From Bacteroidetes bacterium UBA1952 (GTDB taxonomy: Bacteria > Bacteroidota > Bacteroidia > Chitinophagales > Chitinophagaceae), in NCBI GenBank assembly GCA_002336725.1, contig DDEO01000224.1, forward strand, positions 5,390 to 11,244: a stretch of 5,855 nucleotides of DNA, written 5' to 3'. The notes beneath the pieces are model-generated. The model was not told the origin of the DNA. It worked only from the letters and a program-made list of their open reading frames with translations, and did not search any database. Positions 1 through 5,855 of the stretch are shown here, in pieces. The translations under genes and the position numbers were made by a program. How positions within the stretch are numbered: position 1 is the first letter of the stretch; every line of letters starts with the position of its first letter.

Positions 1-3
1 CAA

Positions 4-790
4 TTATTCTGTGTTTTGGAGATGAAGGGGCAGTTTATAATTGCATTTTGCGTATATAGCAGCCATAGTAACGGGGGAAAGTATCATCCGAAAGAGAATA
101 AATAGACTTTCGCAAGAGGTCTGTTGTGTTTCCTCCTCCGCTGCTTTTCCCACCGGCAGCGTAAAGCAAAACAAGGCACCCTTTCCGGGACTGCTCTCTC
201 CACCCGAATCTGGCCGCTGTGTTGCTTTAGGATACCAGCACTTATGTAAAGGCCCAAGCCGTAGGGAAAACCACTGCTCTTTTCCCGGAAAAAACGCTCG
301 AAAATCAACTGCTGCGCCTGTTCCGGAATGCCGATGCCAAAATCCTGCACACAAACGGTAACCTGCCTGTCCGATACACTCGAAGAAACGATGACGCGAT
401 CGGTGTTGGCGCATACCGCAGGGCATTGCTCAGCAAATTGACCAGCACCTGCCGGATGCGCTCCGGGTCGGCCAGTATCTGTACGCCTGCCTGGAGTTTG
501 AATTCGATTTTTTGCGCTCCGGCAACGGGTTGCAGGCTTTCGGCGGTCTCGGTTATCAGTTCGTCTATCCCGAAGCGGGTTTTGGCGAGTTGCAGCCCGC
601 CTTCGGCAATGCGGGTGGTGTCGAGCAGGGTGTGGATGAGAGCTGTCAGCCGCGATACCTGTGTGTCGGGTTTTTGCACCAGCGCCGTCTGCCGTTCGTT
701 GTCGCTTTCGGCCAGCATCTCGGCCAGGATTTATACATAAGCCTTGATGCTGGTAACGGGTGTACGCAGTTCGTGGTATTTAGCTTGACT
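4..790 (-). pseudogene. Decayed sensor histidine kinase (HisKA + HATPase_c remnant)
   Basis: Three minus-strand frames together spell a two-component sensor kinase core. An H-box HELRTPVTSIKAYV lies at about 734-775 (phospho-accepting His codon at 773-775). A dimerisation helix follows, then an N-box (DPERIRQVLVNLLSNALRYAP, about 407-469), a G1 box DFGIGIP (about 324-344), and an F/G2 region ending PYGLGLYIS (about 240-266). The tail VESSPGKGALFCFTLPV precedes a stop at 4-6. Three lesions break it: an in-frame TAA at 731-733, a frameshift at about 403/404 (one lost base would restore APTADRVIV), and a second frameshift at about 196-200, where a GAGAGAG run looks two bases too long. No sensor domain, membrane segment or start codon precedes the H-box, because the nrdJ stop codon lies only about 30 bases upstream. 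An intact protein would have autophosphorylated and passed phosphate to a response regulator; none is visible here. The identification as a kinase remnant is firm, and loss of function is very likely unless several sequencing errors coincide. Confidence 0.88.
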
Positions 791-806
791 TATGATAGTT
801 TCATTC

Positions 807-3800
807 CTAGCTACACCCCGTCGTCGTTCCACAATTCGGGCACATATAACACGTTCCGTTCCGCAGGGTGATGTTACCACACTGCCGGCAGGCGGGCGCG
901 TCGGCGCTCGTGCCGAGGAGTTTCTTCTGGTCGGCTTTGGCCTCGGCGAGCGAACCGGCGTTGTGATGGCCGCCGCGAACAGCTACGGTTTCCAGCACCG
1001 GCTCAGTAGGCTTGCCGGGATGCACGGCATCGGGGCGGTTTGCCTTCGGCATCGCCTCACCGGCATCTTCTAAATCCCGCAGATTTCCGGGCCTCCCCCC
1101 GCCCCCCTCCGAAAGAGGGGGAGACTGCCTGCCGTCCGCGCTTAGGGAAAATCCCTCCCCTTCGGGGAGGGTTGGGGAGGGGCTTGGCACGTGCACCAAG
1201 TCTTCGCGGTCCAGATATTCATAAGCCAGCACCCGGAAGATATAATCCAGCACCGAGGTGGCCGATTTGATGTTCGGGTGGTCCACGATGCCCGCCGGCT
1301 CAAAGCGCGTGAAGATGAACTTGTCCACATACTCTTCCAGCGGCACACCGTATTGCAGGCCCACGCTCACCGCAATGGCAAACGAGTTGAGCAGCGAACG
1401 CATCGTGGCGCCTTCCTTGGCCATATCAATAAAGATTTCGCCCAGCGTGCCGTCGCCGTATTCGCCGGTGCGCAGGAAGAGCGCCTGTCCGCCTACCTTG
1501 CCCTTGATGGTATAGCCGCGGCGGCGAGCGGGAAGTTGCTTGCGCTCCACAATCGTGGCCAGCTTGCTGCGCAGCTTGGTATCGGGCGCAGCCTGCACAC
1601 GGCGGTTTACTTCTTCGAGCAGTTCCTCGTTGCTGAGGTCAGCTACGCTGATGTTGGACGCTTCGCTGTTGGACAGTGTTGGATGTTTCGCGTTGGAGCC
1701 TTCGGCTTCTGCTGTGGCTGCGTCCTGAGTTTGGGTTTTTGAATCCTTGTCTTTCTTCTTCTTATCGCTCTTATTGCTCAGCGGCTGGCTCAGTTTGGAG
1801 CCGTCGCGGTAGAGGGCGCAGGCCTTGATGCCCAGTTCCCACGAAAGCTGATAGCAGTCTTTCACCTCGGCTTCGGTGGCTTCGTTGGGCAGGTTGATGG
1901 TTTTGGAAATGGCCCCGGAAATAAACGGCTGCACGGCGGCCATCATGCGGATGTGGCCGTGGGCGTGGATGTACCGCTCGCCCCGCTTGCCGCATTTGTT
2001 GGCGGTGTCAAAAACCGCCTGATGTTCCGGCTTCAGGCCCGGCGCGCCTTCCATCATCATCGTACCGCACACATAGTCGTTGGCAGCTTCAATTTCTTCG
2101 TCGGAGAAACCCAGTTCTTCCAATAGCGAAAATTCGGGGCTATAGTATTCTTCCGGCGAGAAGCCCAGGCGCTTGAGACACTCTTCTCCCAGCGTATAAA
2201 CGTTGAACACAAAGCCGATTTCAAAGGCGCTTTCCACCGCCTTGTCGAGCTTTTGCAGTTCTTCGGCCATCAGCCCTTTTTCAGAAAGAGTTTGGTGGTT
2301 GATGAAGGGTGCGCCGGCAAAGGTTCCGTGGCCCTTGGCGTATTTCACCATCGCGTCTATCTCGCTGTCGTTGTAGCCCAGCTTCCGGAGGGCCGCCGGC
2401 ACGCTTTGGTTCACGATTTTCATGTACCCGCCGCCGGAAAGCTTCTTAAACTTCACGAGCGCAAAATCAGGCTCCACGCCGGTAGTGTCGCAATCCATTA
2501 CTAACCCGATAGTACCAGTCGGCGCAATCACCGTGGCCTGCGCGTTGCGGTAGCCGTGTTTTTCGCCCATCTGCACACAGTCGTCCCAGGCGCGGGTAGC
2601 GGCAGCGAGCAGGTAATCGGGGCAGTATTTGGCGCTGATGCCGATAGGCTTTATCTCCAGATTGTCGTAGGCATCGGCGGCATCGTAGGCGGCGGCGCGG
2701 TGGTTGCGCATCACGCGCAGCATATGCTCTTTGTTTTCTTCGTAGCGCGGGAAAGTTCCCAGCACGGCGGCCATCTCTGCCGAGGTTTTATAGGCAATGC
2801 CGTTCATAATGGCGGTGATGCCACCGGCAATAGCCCGACCTTCTTCGGAATCGTAGGGAATGCCGCTCACCATCAGCATCGAGCCGAGGTTGGCAAAGCC
2901 GAGGCCCAGGGTGCGGTAGTCGTAGGAGAGCTGCGCCACTTCGGGAGACGGGAACTGCGCCATCAGCACCGAGATTTCCAGCACCACGGTCCACAGACGG
3001 GTGGCGTATTCAAAGCCTTCTACATCAAAAATGCTCGTCTCTTCGTCAAAGAATTTCCGGAGGTTGAGCGAGGCGAGGTTGCAGGCCGTATTATCAATAA
3101 ATAGATATTCGGAGCAAGGATTACTTGCGCGAATTTTACCACCTGTTGGGCAGGTATGCCATTCGTTAATCGTGGTGTCGTATTGCGTGCCCGGGTCGGC
3201 GCAGCGCCAGGCGGCGTAGGCGATTTTATCCCACAGGGCGCGGGCCGGCACTTTTTTCATCACACGGCCATCGGTGCGGGCGGTCATTTCCCAGTCGCCG
3301 CCTTCTTCTAATTTCCGGAAAAACGAGTTCGGAATCCGCACCGAGTTGTTGGAGTTCTGCCCCGAAACGGTGCGGTAGGCTTCGCCTTCGTAGTCGCTTG
3401 CGTAGCCGGCAGCAATGAGGGCGGCCACTTTCTTTTCTTCCTCTACCTTCCAGTCTATAAACTGCTCAATTTCGGGGTGGTCCAGGTCGAGCACCACCAT
3501 TTTGGCGGCACGGCGCGTGGTGCCGCCGCTCTTAATGGCCCCTGCGGCGCGGTCGCCGATGCGCAGAAAAGACATCAGCCCGCTTGAGGTGCCGCCGCCG
3601 GCCAGTTTTTCGCCTTCGGCGCGGATATTGGAGTAGTTGGTGCCCACGCCGGAGCCGTATTTAAAGATGCGGGCTTCGCGCACCCACAGGTCCATCAGGC
3701 CGCCGGGATTGACGAGGTCGTCGTCTACCGAGAGGATGAAACACGCGTGCGGGGCGGGTCGCTCGTATGCACTGGTTGATTTTTCCAGCTTTCCGGTAGT

Positions 3801-4283
3801 CGGATCTACATAGTAATGGCCTTGTGGACTACCGGTAATACCGTAAGAAGAGTACAGCCCCGTATTGAACCACTGCGGCGAGTTGGGTGCGCAGCTTTGC
3901 GACAGGATGCTGAACACCAGTTCGTCGTAGAATACCTGTGCGTCTTTTTCGGAGGCGAAATAGCCGTATTGCTCGCCCCACTGCCGCCAGCAATCTGCCA
4001 GGCGGTGCGCCACTTGTTTCACGCTTGTTTCGCGGCCCAGGCTGCCATCGGGTTGCGGTACGCCGGCTTTCCGGAAATATTTCTGCGCCAGGATGTCGGT
4101 GGCAATCTGCGACCAGTGGGCCGGCACTTCCACATCGTTCATCTCAAAGACTTTTTCGCCGTTCGGGTTGCGAATGACGGACGTGCGCAGTTCGTAGTTA
4201 AACAGGTCGTAGGCGCTTGTGCCTTCCTGCGTAAAATGGCGGGGAAAGGCAAGGCCCTTTGTAGCCTTTTGGGCGTTTTTCAT
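807..4283 (-). CDS. nrdJ: Adenosylcobalamin-dependent (class II) ribonucleotide reductase NrdJ
   Basis: This cytoplasmic enzyme reduces ribonucleotides to deoxyribonucleotides for DNA synthesis, using a thiyl radical made with adenosylcobalamin and needing no oxygen. The 1158-residue product has the expected motifs in order. HACFILSVDDDL carries redox Cys181. NPCSE at 388-392 gives the radical-site Asn/Cys390/Glu triad. Cys401 in ACNLASLNL is the redox partner, 11 residues on as in other class II enzymes. APTGTIG at 587-593 belongs to the catalytic barrel. A TSCPD-like region spans about 925-1025, and the C-terminal tail has Cys1132, 1135, 1145, 1148, 1151 and 1157, ending CGTTTGCS; such tails re-reduce the active site. 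The ATG at 4281-4283 (MKNAQKATKG) is preferred over one 40 codons upstream, whose extension is unlike the family and would start upstream of the candidate promoter. No strong Shine-Dalgarno is seen, which is common in Bacteroidota. Residues about 834-880 (Lys-rich) and 1033-1064 (repeat-derived) are unusual linkers. No partner subunit gene is needed or seen. Confidence 0.95.
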   Translation of the reverse strand: MKNAQKATKGLAFPRHFTQEGTSAYDLFNYELRTSVIRNPNGEKVFEMNDVEVPAHWSQIATDILAQKYFRKAGVPQPDGSLGRETSVKQVAHRLADCWRQWGEQYGYFASEKDAQVFYDELVFSILSQSCAPNSPQWFNTGLYSSYGITGSPQGHYYVDPTTGKLEKSTSAYERPAPHACFILSVDDDLVNPGGLMDLWVREARIFKYGSGVGTNYSNIRAEGEKLAGGGTSSGLMSFLRIGDRAAGAIKSGGTTRRAAKMVVLDLDHPEIEQFIDWKVEEEKKVAALIAAGYASDYEGEAYRTVSGQNSNNSVRIPNSFFRKLEEGGDWEMTARTDGRVMKKVPARALWDKIAYAAWRCADPGTQYDTTINEWHTCPTGGKIRASNPCSEYLFIDNTACNLASLNLRKFFDEETSIFDVEGFEYATRLWTVVLEISVLMAQFPSPEVAQLSYDYRTLGLGFANLGSMLMVSGIPYDSEEGRAIAGGITAIMNGIAYKTSAEMAAVLGTFPRYEENKEHMLRVMRNHRAAAYDAADAYDNLEIKPIGISAKYCPDYLLAAATRAWDDCVQMGEKHGYRNAQATVIAPTGTIGLVMDCDTTGVEPDFALVKFKKLSGGGYMKIVNQSVPAALRKLGYNDSEIDAMVKYAKGHGTFAGAPFINHQTLSEKGLMAEELQKLDKAVESAFEIGFVFNVYTLGEECLKRLGFSPEEYYSPEFSLLEELGFSDEEIEAANDYVCGTMMMEGAPGLKPEHQAVFDTANKCGKRGERYIHAHGHIRMMAAVQPFISGAISKTINLPNEATEAEVKDCYQLSWELGIKACALYRDGSKLSQPLSNKSDKKKKDKDSKTQTQDAATAEAEGSNAKHPTLSNSEASNISVADLSNEELLEEVNRRVQAAPDTKLRSKLATIVERKQLPARRRGYTIKGKVGGQALFLRTGEYGDGTLGEIFIDMAKEGATMRSLLNSFAIAVSVGLQYGVPLEEYVDKFIFTRFEPAGIVDHPNIKSATSVLDYIFRVLAYEYLDREDLVHVPSPSPTLPEGEGFSLSADGRQSPPLSEGGGGRPGNLRDLEDAGEAMPKANRPDAVHPGKPTEPVLETVAVRGGHHNAGSLAEAKADQKKLLGTSADAPACRQCGNITLRNGTCYMCPNCGTTTGCS
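1092..1187. repeat. GC-rich double-hairpin palindromic repeat inside nrdJ
   Basis: Two strong hairpins lie about 30 bases apart. The first pairs CCCCCTC (1103-1109) with GAGGGGG (1115-1121) around a 5-base loop. The second pairs CCCTCCCC (1153-1160) with GGGGAGGG (1164-1171) around TTC. Extra copies of the arm sequence flank them: CCTCCCCCC at 1092-1100 and GGGGAGGGG at 1174-1182, which allow alternative pairings. On the minus strand the block is read in frame as about 32 residues of NrdJ (1033-1064), starting PSPSPTLPEGEG and ending SPPLSEGGGGR, which looks low-complexity and unlike the rest of the enzyme. This form resembles the short interspersed palindromes that are scattered through many bacterial genomes and sometimes inserted in genes. 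That it is a multi-copy element here is inference, since only one copy lies in the window. Confidence 0.7.
1653..1697. repeat. Degenerate GTTGGA tandem motif in the nrdJ linker
   Basis: The hexamer GTTGGA starts at 1653, 1668, 1678 and 1692 on the plus strand (TCCAAC on the coding strand), so the spacing is 15, 10 and 14 bases. Three of the copies are followed within a few bases by a TTCG. In NrdJ this encodes the Ser/Asn-rich stretch GSNAKHPTLSNSEASN (about residues 862-877), just after a Lys-rich run, between the catalytic barrel and the TSCPD-like region. It reads as an expandable spacer and not as a folded domain. Whether it is a mobile repeat remnant or simple slippage cannot be told from one copy. 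Confidence 0.4.
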
Positions 4284-4381
4284 AGTGTAAAAGAGAGGGT
4301 TTTTTGAAGGAAAAAGAAGAAACCAGCAAACCGAAACAGCACTGAAACGACCCACAAACAGGCACGGCCCGGCTGCTGTAA

Positions 4382-4415
4382 CGAAGGTATCTTTCTTCTG
4401 CATTGGGTAGAAAAA
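4382..4415 (-). promoter_or_regulatory. Candidate Bacteroidota-type promoter of nrdJ
   Basis: On the minus strand, TACCTTCG (4382-4389) matches the Bacteroidota -7 element TAnnTTTG at all but one fixed position. A T-run ending TTTTTC (4410-4415) lies 21 bases upstream, where the -33 TTTG element is expected. Transcription would then begin at about 4375, giving an untranslated leader of roughly 90 bases before the ATG at 4283. It would also exclude the longer upstream start at 4403. The match is imperfect and the consensus is short, so this is only a candidate. Confidence 0.28.
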
Positions 4416-4417
4416 TG

Positions 4418-4449
4418 GTTATCCACACTGGCTGGTTAATGTGGATAAC
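4418..4449. promoter_or_regulatory. Inverted pair of perfect DnaA boxes upstream of nrdJ
   Basis: TTATCCACA, the canonical high-affinity DnaA box, occurs at 4419-4427, and its exact reverse complement TGTGGATAA occurs at 4440-4448. With one more matching base at each end, the two form 10-base perfect inverted arms (GTTATCCACA and TGTGGATAAC) around a 12-base spacer. Box centres are 21 bases apart, about two helical turns, so two bound proteins would sit on the same face of the DNA. The pair lies about 135 bases upstream of the nrdJ start and directly upstream of the candidate -33 element. DnaA is known to bind the nrdAB promoter of E. coli and tie its expression to the cell cycle; a similar role here is inference. 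The arms could also form a hairpin followed by six T residues, but a terminator between two divergent genes would have nothing to stop. Confidence 0.65.
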
Positions 4450-4732
4450 TTTTTTGGATCTATACATTTTAGGCCTGAAAATCAAGCACTAAGCAACCGG
4501 AGTTGCTGATTTTACCTGCGCTTTCCGCCCGACGTATGCCCATTCCGCAGCACGATGGGCGGTTGGAAAGCAGCGGGAAAGCGGCGCTTACGGGCCGGGT
4601 GCGTGGGCGCCTTATGACTACCTTTAAAAAAACAGATAAGCTATCCGGGGTGCGGGAGTCCTTCCAGAGCGACCCGGCGCTCGAAATTTGAACTTGCTTG
4701 CCTATATTGTACCCGGTAAAAATACACGTACG
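4450..4732. other. Intergenic region, no convincing gene
   Basis: This 283-base stretch separates the DnaA-box pair from the GHKL ATPase gene and presumably holds that gene's promoter. It becomes GC-rich after about 4515. A weak inverted repeat (GCCCAT at 4538-4543 with ATGGGC at 4555-4560) is present. A 25-codon reading frame, MTTFKKTDKLSGVRES onward, runs from 4614 to the TGA at 4689-4691 and ends 41 bases before the ATPase start. It has no clear ribosome binding site and no recognisable family, so I do not call it a gene. TACCTTTA at 4619-4626 resembles a -7 element (TAnnTTTG) but lacks a partner at -33. No tRNA, riboswitch or attachment site is apparent. Confidence 0.5.
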
Positions 4733-5855
4733 ATGAAGGCTCTTTTTGAAAAGCTATACACCGCAAAAAATGAAGCAGAGGTAGAAGCTATTGTGCAAAC
4801 GGTGATTGATAAGATGCCCACAGCAAGCTGGAAGCCTATCGGCGGCAACGAAAGCAACTACGGCATCATTGAGAATCAGCAGGCGAGTCCTATTGCAGCA
4901 CTTGTAGAGAAGGTAACCAATTCTATGGATGCCGTGCTGATGAAAAAGTGCCTGGAGGCCTGCATAGACCCAAAGTCGCCCGAGGCGCCGCAATCTATGG
5001 AAGCAGCCATCGCGCGGTTTTTTCCGGAACATAAGAATTGGGACATACCGGGTTTTCGCCGAAAGCAGTCGGAAGAAATTCAGGTGCTTGCCGACGGCAG
5101 GCCGCGGGATACCTCTGTAATTATATACGATAACGGCGAAGGGCAACACCCAGAGGATTTTGAGAACACATTTTTGTCGCTTGTGCGAGGCAACAAAAAC
5201 GAGATTCTGTTTGTGCAGGGGAAATACAATATGGGCGGGGCGGGCGCTATTATTTTTTGTGGTAAGAACGGTTATCAGCTCATCGCTTCCCGGAAAGCGG
5301 ACAAAAGCGGACGCTTTGGGTTCACGCTTACCCGCGAGCGGCCCGTCCCGGAAGACGGTCCCAAAAACCGGAAAAATACCTGGTACGAATACCTCGTTAT
5401 CAACGACGAAATACCCTCTTTTGAGCTCACCGGGCCGCTTGACCTAAAACTTTACAACCGGCATTTTGAGACCGGTAGTATCATCAAGCTGTATTCCTAC
5501 CAGTTTCCTTCGGGTTACTCCGGTTTTGCGCAAGACCTCAACCAAAGCTTCAACGAGTTTTTGTTTGAGCCGGTTTTGCCCATCTACACGATTGATAACA
5601 AGGAGCGATACCCCAATAACAAAGTCCTGGAACTGGACTTGTTTGGGCTGAAACGCCGTTTGGAAGAAGACAAGAGCGATTATCTGGAAGAAACCTTTTC
5701 GGAGCGCTATAAAGACGAGCTTTTCGGCGAGATGAACGTTACCTGTTACGTCTTCAAGCCGAAAGTGGAGAAGCACGATGTGAAGGCCACCAAAGAGGCC
5801 ATTCAGCGGCGGTATTTCAAGAACAATATGTCGGTGATGTTTTCGCTCAACGGGC
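4733..5855 (+). CDS. GHKL-family ATPase, MutL/MORC/Hsp90-like (3' end outside window)
   Basis: An open frame of 374 codons starts at the ATG at 4733 (MKALFEKLYTAKNEAEVEAI) and runs off the right edge without a stop. It carries the Bergerat-fold ATP-binding motifs in order. Motif I, LVEKVTNSMDA (about 57-67), has Glu59, Asn63 and Asp66, matching the E-x-x-x-N-S-x-D-A signature of MutL and MORC. Motif II is YDNGEGQ (132-138). Motif III is the glycine-rich GKYNMGGAGA (163-172). The catalytic Glu and Mg-binding Asn are both intact, so ATP binding and hydrolysis are likely. Residues from about 240 on probably form the second, transducer-like domain, including a charged segment near 305-330. The start is chosen because it is the first ATG after an in-frame stop at 4637-4639. 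No transmembrane segment or H-box is present, so it is not a histidine kinase. Related GHKL ATPases occur as subunits of restriction-like and anti-phage systems, but no partner gene is visible here. The exact family is not recognised. Confidence 0.85.
   Translation, partial: MKALFEKLYTAKNEAEVEAIVQTVIDKMPTASWKPIGGNESNYGIIENQQASPIAALVEKVTNSMDAVLMKKCLEACIDPKSPEAPQSMEAAIARFFPEHKNWDIPGFRRKQSEEIQVLADGRPRDTSVIIYDNGEGQHPEDFENTFLSLVRGNKNEILFVQGKYNMGGAGAIIFCGKNGYQLIASRKADKSGRFGFTLTRERPVPEDGPKNRKNTWYEYLVINDEIPSFELTGPLDLKLYNRHFETGSIIKLYSYQFPSGYSGFAQDLNQSFNEFLFEPVLPIYTIDNKERYPNNKVLELDLFGLKRRLEEDKSDYLEETFSERYKDELFGEMNVTCYVFKPKVEKHDVKATKEAIQRRYFKNNMSVMFSLNG

Noticed and set aside
41..740. Plus-strand open frames across the kinase remnant.
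   Set aside because: The minus strand spells H, N, G1 and G2 boxes in the correct order, and the plus-strand translations show no domain.
1191..1742. Long plus-strand open frames opposite nrdJ, such as this one and those at 2556-3104 and 3816-4307.
   Set aside because: They are antisense to a continuous, strongly conserved gene, and their translations show no recognisable domain. They are a by-product of GC-rich codon use on the other strand.
4284..4403. N-terminal extension of NrdJ by 40 residues from an upstream ATG at 4401-4403.
   Set aside because: The extension is unlike the family's N-terminus, which is well matched from MKNAQKATKG onward, and the upstream ATG would lie before the candidate transcription start.
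4418..4449. Replication origin, because of the DnaA boxes.
   Set aside because: Only two boxes are present, with no box cluster, no clear AT-rich unwinding region and no dnaA, dnaN or similar neighbour.
4411..4455. Intrinsic terminator: a 10-base stem followed by six T residues on the plus strand, with a T-run on the other side too.
   Set aside because: It lies between two divergent genes, so there is no upstream transcript to end. The arms are exactly the DnaA-box consensus, which explains the symmetry better.
4703..4710. TATATTGT as a -7 or -10 promoter element for the GHKL gene.
   Set aside because: It departs from TAnnTTTG at both final positions, and the nearest upstream TTTG or TTGAAC is at the wrong distance.
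4754..5149. Minus-strand open frame of 131 codons.
   Set aside because: It lies opposite the GHKL ATPase motifs, which are unmistakable in the plus frame, and its own translation has no family features.

Overview
The window most likely comes from a member of the Bacteroidota with moderately high GC. This is an inference from three things: the histidine-kinase H-box wording, the type of class II ribonucleotide reductase, and a GC-rich palindromic repeat read through inside a coding sequence. No rRNA, tRNA, CRISPR array, transposase or integrase is visible.

Layout from left to right. (1) About 4-790, minus strand: the remains of a sensor histidine kinase. It lacks everything upstream of the H-box and carries one in-frame stop and two frameshifts, so it is a pseudogene. 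(2) 807-4283, minus strand: one long intact gene for an adenosylcobalamin-dependent (class II) ribonucleotide reductase, NrdJ, of 1158 aa. All expected catalytic cysteines and the C-terminal cysteine tail are present. Two low-conservation linkers in its C-terminal third hold repeat-derived sequence: a GTTGGA-rich tract (about 1653-1697) and a double-hairpin GC-rich palindrome (about 1092-1187). (3) 4284-4732: a divergent intergenic region. It contains two perfect DnaA boxes in inverted orientation (4418-4449) just upstream of a candidate nrdJ promoter, followed by GC-rich sequence with no convincing gene. (4) 4733 to the right edge, plus strand: the first 374 codons of a GHKL-type ATPase with intact MutL/MORC-like ATP-binding motifs. 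It runs off the window.

How the parts may work together. NrdJ makes deoxyribonucleotides, and the DnaA-box pair in its promoter region suggests that its transcription is tied to replication initiation, as is known for nrdAB in E. coli. The GHKL gene is divergent and does not look functionally linked to nrdJ. GHKL ATPases of this general kind are often found with restriction or anti-phage genes, so what lies to the right of the window decides whether it belongs to such a system. The decayed kinase and the repeat insertions show that this stretch has been rearranged.
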